Made by a program: the position numbers and the translations under genes. Of a stretch of 64,000 bases of DNA, positions 10,960-21,964 are shown piece by piece; the stretch's first letter is position 1, and each line of letters opens with the position of its first letter. The stretch comes from Epiperipatus broadwayi (Eukaryota; Onychophora; Udeonychophora; Euonychophora; Peripatidae), in the NCBI GenBank assembly GCA_028023455.1, contig JAQFVV010000287.1:808001-872000 (forward strand). Reading direction: 5' to 3'. The notes below the pieces were generated by a model. The model was not told the origin of the DNA. It saw nothing but the letters and a program-made list of their open reading frames with translations, and did not search any database.

Positions 10960-13300
10960 TCATCAGTTTACATTATTGATGATCATGTGACTCATGAACA
11001 AAATGCAAATATTTAATATAGAGTGAAATTGGAGCAAAAAAATGCTGAATGTTTCAAAATAAAATTGTATTGTTGTTCTGAATAAATTAAATTTAATCCC
11101 AAATGCCTCAGATTTGAGAAAATCAAAATCCTCTAATGCCTTGAAGATCGCAATGATTAAATATCCTGAATATTATTGTTCTTTATAATACTATGAATTT
11201 ATAACTTCTAAATTAATTCACCATTAATGTATATAGAATTTTTATAGTGTGGTAGGAAAACAAATCATATTATACAAATGCAATAGTAAAATGTATATAA
11301 GATAATACAGTCATATTGGCGGAATGAATATGCTTAGAATACCAGGATGATGATAGATTGATTGACTGAGAAGTGAAGTGAAAAAAGAGATAAAAACCAA
11401 AGATATAATGGAATGGAGACCTGAAAAGAAATGGACTATTGAAGGAAAATCTTAGCAATAGGGCTTTGGAGGAAGAAAACACATACTACCCTTTTAGTTA
11501 AGAACACTTTTAAAAATGTGAAAATCCTGAAAGACATGTTTTCCAAACAAAAAATAAGATATTTATAGATCAGGTGTTAAGAGCAAGTTGTCTATGAAAA
11601 AAGACACAAAAAATATCAATAAAATGAACACTATTGCTGTTAATTATTATATCAAAAGACTTTGATTTTGACTCAGACAGTTAACCAATTCTGCTCTGTT
11701 TTATGGGACTAAATTATAGTCACAAAAGAATACTGAATTGTATCTTTATTTGTAAGTACTGGGTATTTTATTTCTAGAGATATTACTGAGGTATTAACAT
11801 AATCTTTGTATTGATTGGATGGCCTTAGTGAAAAATAGACCAATATAAAATCATTGCCTCTCAAAAGCATTTCTCCTCTCAGTACTCTATTATCAACTAT
11901 TGCTAGCTTGAATCATTAGAGTTTACCACAAAGTAAAGCAATTTAATTCCTATCTCTACAAGTACATTGGTTCTAAGTTTGAATCTCAAGTCCTCATTGA
12001 TAAAAACAAAATACAGAAACTAGTCTGATAGGGAATATTAAATTGTTTTACCATCTGATAAACACTGATATTTTGTGCTTAAAATACTTAATGTTATAAT
12101 ATAGAAGGGAGAAATGACTACTTAAAAAAAAATATTGAAAATAAAGCAGTATAATGTGTCTTACCAAGAAAATAGTGGTGGTGTTTTTGCTTAGATATTT
12201 AGAATAATTTTTCCATTATGTTTCAAATAAGATGTGATTATTTTATTTCAATAAAAGTTTTAATGGAAATTATATTTATGTTAAATTTACAAGTTGAAAT
12301 AATGGCAAGGAAATTCCAAAAATGTAAGAGGAAAAACTGTAATAGGTTTTATATTGTATCCTAATAAATAGGTGCATGAAAAGAAAAAAATTATATAGAA
12401 GACGGTAATCTTAATTAAATTTTTCTAATAAAAAAATGGCTAAGCCAATCATTTCATTAGTTTATTTAATATAATGTTGGAAATAATTTGTACCAGTTAT
12501 AGAAATAGACTGATAAAATATATTTCAATACAACCAATGAAGAATCTAGTATGCCAAATGCTTAATATTTATGGAATATATATTGTAATGGGTCGGTCTT
12601 TTCCAATAGAGAAGGGGATCTTACTATGGTCAGCCCTAGGGTCTTCTGGTAGGATGCTGTCACTGGCATGATGAAATACATATCCTATAATTGTATCTGC
12701 CTCCAATGGCCCAGCTCTATATTCACTCATTAAATTTAGATAAATTTAGATTAATTCATCCAGACCTCATCCTCATTTCTTGCACCATTATGCCTCAGTA
12801 TTTGAATTCAAGGAGTAATGACTATTGCATCTTTATGTAGATGATTAATTCTCATCACTACATATAGAGTAAGATGTGTGAGCACATATATTCCAAATTA
12901 AATATTAATTAGTGTGAATGTGGGTCTATTATAATGATTATGAGCTAGAGACCAGATTAAAATGAACAAACTTTATAACTTTTATTGAATAACAAAAAAA
13001 TTAAAATAGTCTAACAATAATAAACTGTATAATTAGGTATGTCAAGGATGACTTTCTACCATATTGTTAATGAAAGATAATTAAGATCCCAATCCCTGTA
13101 CTAATGATAATTCATATCTTGACATTAATTATTTACAAAAATAATTAAAATATATATATAATTCTAAACAACCGCAAAGCTAACTGGGGACCTCTCTATC
13201 CATGGATAACTCTAATATTAATAGGAAAAAGCATCCACATTAGAATATTTATCATTCACAGTGAAAAAAAAAAAGTATAACGATTATTAGTCAACAATAA
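10960..13300. other. AT-rich DNA with a few diverged repeat fragments
   Basis: Mostly anonymous. 11940-12075 has blocks related to the family C repeats (CAAGTCCTCATTGATAAAAA, AACTAGTCTGATAGG, CATCTGATAAACA). 12590-12720 is less AT-rich and holds an ORF tail reading SFPIEKGILLWSALGSSGRM, which I do not recognise. No gene is called. Confidence 0.45.
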
Positions 13301-13429
13301 ACAGCTAACCGAAATTGGTGCTAGTATTATGGATAAAGATGCCGCTCGATAGTGCCGTTATCACGCTAAAACTATAAAATATGAACATTCCCAGGCCGTT
13401 GATTTTAATCATTTTGATGTGCTTTTGTA

Positions 13430-14250
13430 ATGCGAAAATAAAAATAAAAAATATTATACAAATTAAATGATAACAATAAATGTAAAATAAAATCAACAAA
13501 TTACAATTTAATTCATGTTTTTTATTTTGCTTTATTAGAAAAAACAATTTTCTATCAGATATTTTTTTTAGTGGGATTACACCTTTTTTTGTTGTTGTTG
13601 TTTAAAAACTCATAATCGGAATAAAAAGTAAAATTTCTTAGTCTTCCTTTTAAATATTTTAATTTTTACAAAAAAAAACAGATATTATTGTGTTACAGTT
13701 ATTTTTTACTTTTTTAGTCTTCCTTTTACATTTTAAATTTTTACAGAGAAACAGATTTTACCGCTAATTTTTACTTCAAATAGTTATTAGGATTAGGTTT
13801 AGGGTTAGGTTTAGGATTAGTTTTAGGGTTAGGTTTAAAGTTAGGGTTAGGTTTAAAGTTAGGGTTAGTTTTAGGTTAGGATTCTGTTGTTTGTAATGCT
13901 AAAATAAAAAATATCAAAATCGTATTTTTGTAAATATTTTTTTTTATTAACATATATAAAATAAATGATAACAATAAACGTAAAATATATTCAACAAAGT
14001 ATAATTTCATTCATGTTTTTTTTTAAAAAAAATTATTTGGCTTAAAAATCAGTAGTCGGAGAAAAGAAAAAAAGTAAAAGTTTTTTAAACAACAACAAAT
14101 ATATATATATAAAATGTCTTCTTTACTTATTAACCATGTTTATAATATATGCTTTTTATGAAATTTAAAAAAAGAGGGTAGAATTGTACTTTTCTTACTG
14201 GATATTTTTGTGTTACTGCTATTTTTTATTTCAAAAATAAACAGACGGTA
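13430..14250. repeat. Local duplications flanking degenerate TTAGGG repeats
   Basis: AAATGATAACAATAAATGTA with TTCATGTTTTTTA near 13465-13525 recurs at about 13963-14020 as AAATGATAACAATAAACGTA with TTCATGTTTTTTT. AGTCTTCCTTTTA with TTTTTACA occurs at 13639 and 13717. AAAACTCATAATCGGA at 13604 recurs as AAAATCAGTAGTCGGA at 14044. The duplicated blocks bracket the telomere-like array. Confidence 0.65.
13790..13882 (+). repeat. Interstitial telomere-like array (TTAGGG variants)
   Basis: About 14 units of mixed TTAGGG, TTTAGGG and TTTAAAGTTAGGG type, for example GTTTAGGGTTAGGTTTAGGA. TTAGGG is the common animal telomere unit. The many variants and the internal position argue for an old interstitial array rather than a true end. 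Confidence 0.8.
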
Positions 14251-14978
14251 GAATATTGTTTGTCTCATGGAATGTTACGAACAGTACGTTACTTGACGCG
14301 TTACCTAATTCCAACTCACTTTACACATATATCTTGTCAACATTTTGCCACTTAAAACTTCAATACAGTATTACTTTAGAAAATCTGAACATTTCAATAC
14401 TTAAAAAAAAAAAATCCATTAAAACCACATTTCCATCCAATTCAAATACACACACTCTCTCACCAAGCCATAACAATTGCATAAACTGTGTGAATTCGCC
14501 AAATTTATTTGCTGTGATGCGACATACATGCTGTACTGCAACCGACAGAGCGGCCTGCAATCTGTAGCACAACAAAAAAGTTGTATTATAGAATATGCAG
14601 GTTCGAACGTGTTGACCGCGGAAATGGTATTTTTATGTGTTTTAGCACATAAATGGCGCCATCAAGCGGCGTCTTTGTCCATAAGACTACAATCCCAAAA
14701 TTTTGTTCTGTAGCTAGTGCATATGTTTAATATTGAAATATTAAAATCTTACCTTTATTCCATATTATAATGGTCAATATTAAATTGAAAGAAGAGCAAG
14801 TTGATCTAAATTTTATTCAGTAACAACAAAAAAAATACTTAGCTAAAACCCAAACCCCCCCTTCTTACACTTATACTGAATTCTTCCAAAGTATAAACAT
14901 CTATGCTTCCAAATATGGGAATGAAAAAGAATAAAAGAAAAAAATATAACAATAATAGATAACAAAATTTAAATTTTT
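14250..14978. other. Mixed-composition segment, no assigned gene
   Basis: 14460-14700 is clearly less AT-rich than its surroundings, with three overlapping short ORFs on both strands and a CGCCATCAAGCGGCG palindromic motif at 14654-14668. No frame has a recognisable domain, and overlapping openness on both strands argues against a gene. It may be part of an unidentified repeat. Confidence 0.4.
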
Positions 14979-14999
14979 GGTTGTTTTCTCATCCCTGGT

Positions 15000-15560
15000 G
15001 TTCGCCTTAAGATGTCGCTATTTCTAGGTAAATTCCTAGAAATATACAGTTTCACCGGCCTTCACCCAACAAAAGAGGAATTTTTCTATGTTATAAATGC
15101 AGAAAAGTCCTCATGTTATGTTGGATGGAGGAGGCGGTGGCAGCGACAGAAGCCAACACAAAGAGACTTCTTTCTATGATAAAACACAGAAAGAGTTCCC
15201 GACAGCTGCCGGTTATGGCTTTTTTTCTATGCTAAAAGCAAAGAGAAAAAAATGCCTTGATTGGCTGCCATAGTAGTCGATTTATGTTCATCATTTTCTC
15301 GTAATAGTAGAATATCTATTTTCTCTGTACTTTCATGTCAGAGTGTGTATATTTGAAACAGTCGTAGTTTTTTTAAATTTGATAAAACGTCTATTTTTTT
15401 TAATGCGTTGTAACTTACTTTACTGTTGTAAGTTTAGTAATAATGTCCTGAAGATTCCATTACGAAGGGGTAACCCTCAAAAATTGCTTTTAAGGGTGCG
15501 AAATGAGAAAAAAAATTAAAAGATCACGCGAAAAGTACCACTTTTGCGAGAATTTGTCCA
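15000..15560. other. GC-richer head of the 1.8-kb element
   Basis: Contains blocks such as GGATGGAGGAGGCGGTGGCA and CGACAGCTGCCGG, unlike the surrounding AT-rich DNA. Three TTTCTATG(T/A/C)T motifs (15085, 15171, 15225) are spaced through it. Two GAAATTCCTAG/CTAGGTAA-type half-palindromes lie at 15022-15043. No convincing ORF or splice-bounded exon. Confidence 0.4.
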
Positions 15561-15579
15561 TGACCAGTTACTTTCGCTA

Positions 15580-16100
15580 TATATATACGCACAAACAAAA
15601 ACAACAAACTGTCTAATTATTAGGAATTACTTGTTTGAAAAATAAAATTAGTCGGGTATTATTTTTTTTTTTGTTTTGTTACATTTATTATTTCAAAATA
15701 AGATTAGTTTTTATATCTACACACTAACAAAAACAACCCAGTTCCTGATTAATTACTGTCTTTAAAAAAAAAAAAAGCAAATTCAATGGGGTTTGATTTT
15801 TTTCAATGGAGTCTTTGAATTACGGTTTGTTTGTTTTTATATATACACAAGATTTACAAAAAAAAAAAAAAAAACCCACTTTCTGATTAATTACTGTCAA
15901 AAGAAACGCAAATTAGTCAGCTATCATTTTTAAATTTAGTATTTCAATAACGGTATCCTTTTTATATAGACAGACTTAACAAAAACAACCCACTTTCTGA
16001 TTCATTACTGTCCCCCCCAAAAAAAAGAAAACAGAAATTAGTCGGGTATCATTTTTCAATCGAGTCTTTCAATGACGGTCCTTAGTAATAGTAGTCGGGT
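15580..16100 (+). repeat. Tandem array 1, about four diverged 115-140-bp units
   Basis: Each unit has ACAAAAACAACCCACTTTCT or a variant, then GATTAATTACTGTC, an A run, ATTAGTCGGGTATCATTTTT and a TCAATGACGGT-like end. Cores fall near 15602, 15734, 15873 and 15986. Units differ mostly in A- and T-run length. Confidence 0.75.
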
Positions 16101-16149
16101 ATCAATTCTAAATTGTAGTATATAAATTACATTACTTTTGATAGATTTA

Positions 16150-16615
16150 GAATTATGTCTTGCTTTTTTAATAAAATGATTGATTTATTCTTGACCAAAA
16201 ATACCGTAACTTTAAAAAAAGACACAACTTTAAAGACACACAAACTCAAAAACAATCTAAGATTAATAAACATTGACTTATTACGTCTTGCTTTTGAATC
16301 AAATTATTGATTTACTCTTACAAAAAAAATACCGTAACTTTAAAAAGACACACCTAAAGTCCAAAAAAAAAATTCGAAAAAGCCCCGTAACTTTAAAGAC
16401 ACATACACAAACTCAAAAACAAGATAAGATTAATAAACATTTACTTATTACGTCTTGCTTTTGAATCAAATTATTGATTTAGTCTTGCAAAAAAAAAAAG
16501 ACCGTAACTTTAAAAAGACACACGTAAAGTCAAAAAAAAAAATTAGAAAAACACCGTAACTTTAAAGACACACACACACAAACTCAAAAACAAGATAAGA
16601 TTAATAAACATTTAC
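16150..16615 (+). repeat. Tandem array 2, three units of about 125-170 bp
   Basis: Units start TTATTACGTCTTGCTTTTGA near 16152 (diverged), 16277 and 16443. They contain CCGTAACTTTAAAAAGACAC and end AAGATTAATAAACATT. The second and third are very similar; the first is shorter. A 63-codon ORF here is a by-product of the repeat. Confidence 0.85.
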
Positions 16616-16809
16616 AAAAATGAAAAAAACTAACATCATATAATAGTATTAGTTAGTAGAATATTTTATTACAAATCTAAGAAATCAGATCTTTTTAGAT
16701 CAAATCGATCATTTAGGTCCGGCCCAGAATCGTTATATGTATATGTTTTTGATTAGCATCAACGCCATCCTGTGGCGAACACCAAGGATGAGAAAACAAC
16801 CATCCAAAT

Positions 16810-18170
16810 TTTCCATTGAATTGTGTTAAGTTTAATGGGTCTAGTGGCAACTTCCTTCATATTTACAGTCTATTGTTTTCAAGATAGATCTCTTTGGATA
16901 AAACACTATTCACTCACTAGACTTATGGATAGTCATGCTTAGGATAATAACACAGCCTTTCTCTCCCATCGATCTCTTTTGATTTATCAGTAGGCACTTA
17001 GGAAAAAGACAGTAATGTATCTTCAGGCTTTGTAGAAATAGGCAAATGAAGTCACTGTGCTTCCATGGCCCTGGTAATGGTGTTCAGTCCCCCTACAGCA
17101 TCAGTATATTAGCCAGAATATATCCTACAGCAATCTATATTAAGTATAAATATAATTTAATTGCAGTTTGGCATTTAATAGCTATATGTATATCTGAAAT
17201 CACTTTATAGTTCTCTTTAGTTGTTAGCAATGGTTTGTTCTTTTTTCCTCATGTATGAATAAGTTCGATGTTTCTTTGATATTAACTCAGAATAATTTAT
17301 TTGTTTCTCTAAATTTCACAGGTTTATTTATTCGTATTCAATTCAGTTGTCGATCTTGCTTTCTCTTTAATTTACACAATTTAAAAATTTTTTCCCCCCT
17401 TTTAGAACACAACAACCATTTCCTTTGGCATTCAAAATTCAGCTATTACGAGATTAACTTCCTTACACAAAAGCATTATTTCAAAAAGACATAGGATGAA
17501 GACTCAATTTGTTTTTGTATAGAGTTCAGTTTGGTGTATTTAATCTTGCATTTCTTTCTGTATTGGTGTAGATGCATATTGTTGCGTAGATTGCATATGT
17601 AATAGTTAGATTAACAATTAAGCATTGGATTTCTAGTTTTGTTTTCCACACTTGGTTTCTTAGTGACTAACTCGACATTGGAAAATCATTTTGCGCATCT
17701 GGTCTAATGTGTGCATTACTGTACAACTTCTTTCATGATGTACAATACACAGACTTTCGGTTTGGTATTAGTATAGATATACGTTTGACCAATTTTTTTT
17801 GGAAGTGTTTAATCTATGTTCTCATTAATTTTTGTAATCTTCTTCATTATAAAAGGAAAAATTAAGTTATCATGACATTTAGTGCCTCAGTCCTTAATAA
17901 ACCAAATATAATCGCATATAGTATATGCTCAACAATTTATTGGTTAAACACATGTTTGGCACAACTCAATTTAGTGATGTGGATTAATATAGGCTGGTTC
18001 TGTAGGGTTGTAAGTCACCATTATAATATATATAACTTAATCATTTATTGCTGAGAAATTCATATAAAGTTTGAACATCAAAAGTGAAACAAAATTAAAA
18101 CAATCAAATGATTCAAAAGCAATAAAATATCACATGATTCTATCATATGACTCTAGCTTATATATTGTTT
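16810..18170. other. AT-rich DNA, no gene seen
   Basis: No recognised family. A moderately GC-richer pocket at 16960-17110 has no open reading frame with splice signals. The short ORFs are AT-rich, low-complexity translations. Confidence 0.45.
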
Positions 18171-18174
18171 TAGT

Positions 18175-18985
18175 TACCAGATGATAGTGCTTAATAAATC
18201 TCTAACATCTGCTGTCCTATTCAATATTCCCAGATTAGTTTTGAGCTTATAGCATTCATCAGTGAAGAGCTTTGGATCTAAGCATTTTTCTTCCAGCTAT
18301 TATCATTTATCTCTCTTTTATACTGTCAAGTTATCAGCCCAAGCTGAAAAACTTCTAGACATTTTCAATCCAAGCCAATTAACTTATTTATATTGAAATG
18401 TATATGTTTTTCAGTTTGGACTAATAGTTTGATAGTATAAAAGAGAGGCAAACAAAGAAGCTACATAAAATTTTAAAGATCCAAAGCTACACACAGATGA
18501 AAGTCAATAGATTGAAAGATAGTTAAAGGCATCAGTCATCAGTTATCATTTACTTAGCTTACAATAAGTGAAAAAAAATATGCTGCTGAAATAGCAATAT
18601 GTAAGCTGGAGTAATGTGATAGAGTCATGTGACATTTTATAGCAAATCCTGGCCATGGGACAGAGGTGACTATAGATATTAATAAAACTAAGAACATCAT
18701 AATATATATATAAAAATGAACTTGTTTCAAAGCAAATTGACCTTGATTGAAAGAAAATATTTATATGCTTTTCAGTTTAAACCAATGGTTTGATAGTATA
18801 AAAGAGAGGCAAATAATGGTTGCCAGAAGGAACATACATTAGTCCCTAAAAATCCAGGTGCACTATTTGAAGATCCAAAGCTCCTCACTGATGACAGTCA
18901 TAAATTTGAAACTAATCTGGTATATTGGAATGACAGAACAGAATATGGATTTATTAAGTATTATCTTCTGACATCTAGATGATGA
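18175..18985. repeat. Fold-back element, family C
   Basis: The ends are inverted: AGATGATAGTGCTTAATAAA at 18180 and GATTTATTAAGTATTATCTT at 18950. Inside them, AATATTCCCAGATTAGTTTT at 18223 pairs with AAACTAATCTGGTATATTGG at 18909. A second hairpin (CTCTCTTTTATACTGTCAAG at 18311 against GATAGTATAAAAGAGAGGCA at 18431) is nested inside. Its right half recurs at 18780 (GTTTGATAGTATAAAAGAGA). Non-coding. Confidence 0.75.
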
Positions 18986-19142
18986 AAAGTATTCTGTATA
19001 AATTAAATACTTTGTTGCTCAAGAGTTTAAATGATGTTTAAGCAGCAAAAGTGCTAGAGGTGGGACACAATACATGACCTTTGAATTCTGGATATATCAC
19101 TGTATAAACCATAGAGGATATTTTTAGTGTAATAATGTAAAG

Positions 19143-19242
19143 TAGAAATATATATAAACAATGAGGATTGACAATCCTCATTGTTTATAATTTACAAGCT
19201 TAAGAGATAGGGTCATGTGATCTATGACTCTTATTTAGAAAT
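19143..19242. repeat. MITE arm with a 33-nt perfect terminal palindrome
   Basis: TAAACAATGAGGATTG, one spacer base, then its exact inverse, followed by TTTACAAGCTTAAGAGATAG and GGTCATGTGATCTATGAC. This is the same arm as in the 26926-27246 MITE. The two ends are fused head to head with the whole middle lost. Confidence 0.85.
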
Positions 19243-19489
19243 ATATATGTTTTGTTTTTTATGAAAACTAGCGCAACTATTTATGTATTTTATAATAGAT
19301 AAAATTTTTAAAGATATATATATTATAAGGCAGTATGTAACTTGCTTATACTGAATGTTTCATATATGTTAAGTAGAGGAATTTAAAGTCAGAATTTTTC
19401 AGTCTAATAATTTTCTATTCCATCTCACGCAAACAATACACAAGACCACACATGTATTTCATATTTGCAATGATCCGATAATAAAGACT

Positions 19490-19790
19490 AGACTCATATA
19501 ATGTCTACATGGATATGACTATAATATTAAATCCAATAAGGGCTTTGAGCATTCCATCATTAGTTTTTCAATGAAATGGACAGTTGGATGGATGAAAAGA
19601 TTGAAACCTGCCCATTAAAATTTGAGGAATTGCTATCTTAATATAAACCGAGCACCGATTGTATATATGTATAGGATATTATGATCTCAGCCAACTGATG
19701 AGTGCTTGTTCTGCATGAACTTTTTTGCATGTGTGTGGTGGAGTATAAATAGACTGAAGAATTCTGAGTTCAAATCCCTCTATTTAATTA
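19490..19790. repeat. Family A repeat, single arm (third copy)
   Basis: Shares ACTATAATATTAAATCCAAT-like, GAGCATTCCATCAT, TTGCTATCTTAATATAAACC, CCAACTGATGAGTGC and GAGTTCAAATCCCTC with the 8035 and 10565 copies in the same order. The end nearest 19750 is shortened. Confidence 0.75.
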
Positions 19791-19899
19791 TATAACATAT
19801 ATAAGTTATTTTCTTCCCCCAAATCTCATTTAATTTATGATATCTAGTGTAAGCTTTAGTAACCAATAAATGGCAGATTGTAATGCTTAATAAATTCTT

Positions 19900-20190
19900 A
19901 TTCAGTGTTATATTATCCAAATATCTTTGTTAGTTTCTCATTTTTAGCTTTATCATGTGCAATAGATCTAAAAAAAGTTCAAGTGCACTAATCCAGAAAT
20001 CAAAATCTCTCATTGATAAAAGCCAAAAACTAGAAAGTAATCTGGGCAAAATACAGCATTAGGCAAGGATTTATTAAACATTATCATCTGGCATCTATTG
20101 ATTATTGAACATTACACTAGATTGCATGAACTTAATCAGATTTTAATAAGAAAATAGGGGATTAAATTGCACAATAGATATCACAATGTG
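19900..20190. repeat. Family C-related repeat copy
   Basis: Contains AATCTCTCATTGATAAAAGC, AAACTAGAAAGTAATCTGGG and GGATTTATTAAACATTATCA TCTGGCATCT, matching the right half of the 18175-18985 fold-back. Diverged and lacking the left arm. Confidence 0.6.
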
Positions 20191-20194
20191 CAAC

Positions 20195-21200
20195 CAAAGA
20201 TGATGTGATATTTTATAGATGGATAATGACTTTTGATTTAATACATAAAAGTGACAGCAATAATTTTCTTAAACCCCCTTTATTCTTAAAGCCTTTTATA
20301 TAAGCATGAATAACCAATGAACATTAGATAGCAGTATTAATCTAATCCTCAGATCATAACTAGTTATTGGTCTTTCTCAGTAAGAAGTATGGATTTCAAA
20401 TGCCCATCAAGTATCAAATAGATTTTAAACGTAAGTCAAAGAAGTGATTTGCAATACATGCAGATAAGTGAATAAAATAAATTATAGAAGCATAGTTGTA
20501 TTGATAAGATAAAAGATTTCTGAGACAATCTGGAAAAGATATGGCAGAAACAAATTATGGTTTATATGACCAAAAATTGAGCTTCTCGAAACTGGAATGT
20601 TAAAAGTTTCAATAACTCATAAAATGAACATTTTAGTATATAAAAAAATAAGTTATCAAGCAATCAATATTCTAATAAACAATTAATATGCCAAGGAAGA
20701 GAGGCATATATACTTATAGATTATCAAATTAGTAAATGCTATTTTGATAATGAATTTATAATTTTGCAATTATCACTATTAACTTTTTGTACAGGATATT
20801 TAAATTGAATTGATAAAATAATATTTTATAAATCATCCTGTCACAAATATTTTTACTATTTGTAACTTCCGGTCAGGAAAAAAAAATTATGTCACTATAT
20901 TATCATAAAATGGAAATAAACATAATCTATTAAGTTATTCTTGCATATAATTAGACAATTAAAATTGAAAAAAGATTATACAACAATAAATAGTGTTATT
21001 TAATACAAAACATTTTCTTTCAACAATATTTTATTATCCTTGTCACTTAACATATATATATATATTATTGTCAACATTTAAAGACCAATTTACATCAAGA
21101 TATGGAGGGGGGTACTACAATTTTTCCTCTTCTCATATAATTATTAAATAGCATTGAAATAATATATAACATATTATGCAGTTATATCTATACCGATAAG
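20195..21200. other. AT-rich DNA, no gene seen
   Basis: Anonymous AT-rich sequence with a (TA)n tract near 21050. No feature recognised. Confidence 0.5.
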
Positions 21201-21216
21201 TAAAAGCAATGTTGTA

Positions 21217-21327
21217 GTCTTGCATTGGTGGTCGAGAGGTCAGCGCGACTGCCTTGCACTAGCAGGCAGTTGCCCGGGTTGCGGGTTCACGTCCCGGCCG
21301 ATGCTATGACACTTAAAAAAAAAAAAA
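21217..21327 (+). mobile_element. tRNA-Gly-derived SINE, copy 4
   Basis: GTCTTGCATTGGTGGTCGAG start, expanded anticodon region (CCTTGCACTAGCAGGCAG), B box GCGGGTTCACGTCCCGG, then GATGCTATGACACTT and poly(A). The target-site duplication AAGCAATGTTGTA is exact, at 21204-21216 and 21328-21340. A long perfect duplication suggests a fairly young insertion. Confidence 0.92.
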
Positions 21328-21505
21328 AAGCAATGTTGTATTTTATTAAAGTTAACACTATCAATTATATTAGTATGTACTTGAAAATATATATATAGTT
21401 ATATCTTTTCTTTAGAATCAAATATATGTTTGGGTGACATTAATACATTTACCAATAAATGAAATCTGCTAATTACACTAACCTGCTAATAAAAACATTT
21501 TGTGT

Positions 21506-21609
21506 ATCAAGCATTGGTGGTCGAGTGGTCAGCACAGCTGCTTTACAAGCAGTTGTCCCGAGTTAACGGGTTCGCTTCCCAGCCGATGCTATGACACATG
21601 AAAAAAAAA
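21506..21609 (+). mobile_element. tRNA-Gly-derived SINE, copy 5
   Basis: ATCAAGCATTGGTGGTCGAG start, CTTTACAAGCAGTTGTCC, B box CGGGTTCGCTTCCCAG, GATGCTATGACACATG and poly(A). TTTTGTGT flanks both ends (21498-21505 and 21611-21618). Confidence 0.9.
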
Positions 21610-21922
21610 CTTTTGTGTGTGGTACAAACCAAAATATGTGGGTTTTACTTATTTTGTTGTGCTGAATTCAAAAGTGCATTTTGTTTGCTGTATCACATCT
21701 GGTTAATTGGCTATACAAAATGTTATTTTGTTATTTCATTAAAGTTTTCAATAACTTAGCATTGATTGAATTTGATATATCACATATAAATGTTAGTATG
21801 CAACATGCAATTTTTATTTTTTTCCTAAATTAAATACAAGTAAAAGCTTCTTTGTAAACAATAAGATGTTTTGTATGTTGCTTTTATTTAAGCTAGCAAA
21901 TCTGAAGCAGTAGTATTTTAAA

Positions 21923-21960
21923 CTAGGGGTGTCAGTAACACATTTAAATTACTGGCCCTA
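21923..21960 (+). mobile_element. Possible hAT-like transposon end
   Basis: CTAGGGGTGTCAGTAACACA with a GGCCC about 35 bases in resembles hAT terminal inverted repeats (CAGGGGTGTC...GGCC). No partner end was found. Confidence 0.3.
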
Positions 21961-21964
21961 CTTA

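Larger units (their letters stand above)
14979..16806. mobile_element. 1.8-kb terminal-inverted-repeat element carrying tandem arrays
   Basis: The left end GGTTGTTTTCTCATCCCTGG plus TGTTCGCC (14979-15006) is matched inverted at the right end near 16774-16801, with one mismatch in 28. A weaker match continues inward (AAGATGTCGCTAT against AGGATGGCGTTGAT). The interior has a GC-richer 540-bp head and then two tandem arrays. No transposase ORF is present, so it would be non-autonomous. A clean target-site duplication is not visible, which leaves the exact ends and superfamily open. Confidence 0.7.

Noticed and set aside
13790-13882. Chromosome end
   Set aside because: Repeats are degenerate, short and followed by 50 kb of other sequence.
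14256-14713. Three overlapping ORFs of 71-103 codons on both strands
   Set aside because: Openness on both strands at once, with no motif or splice context, points to composition rather than coding.
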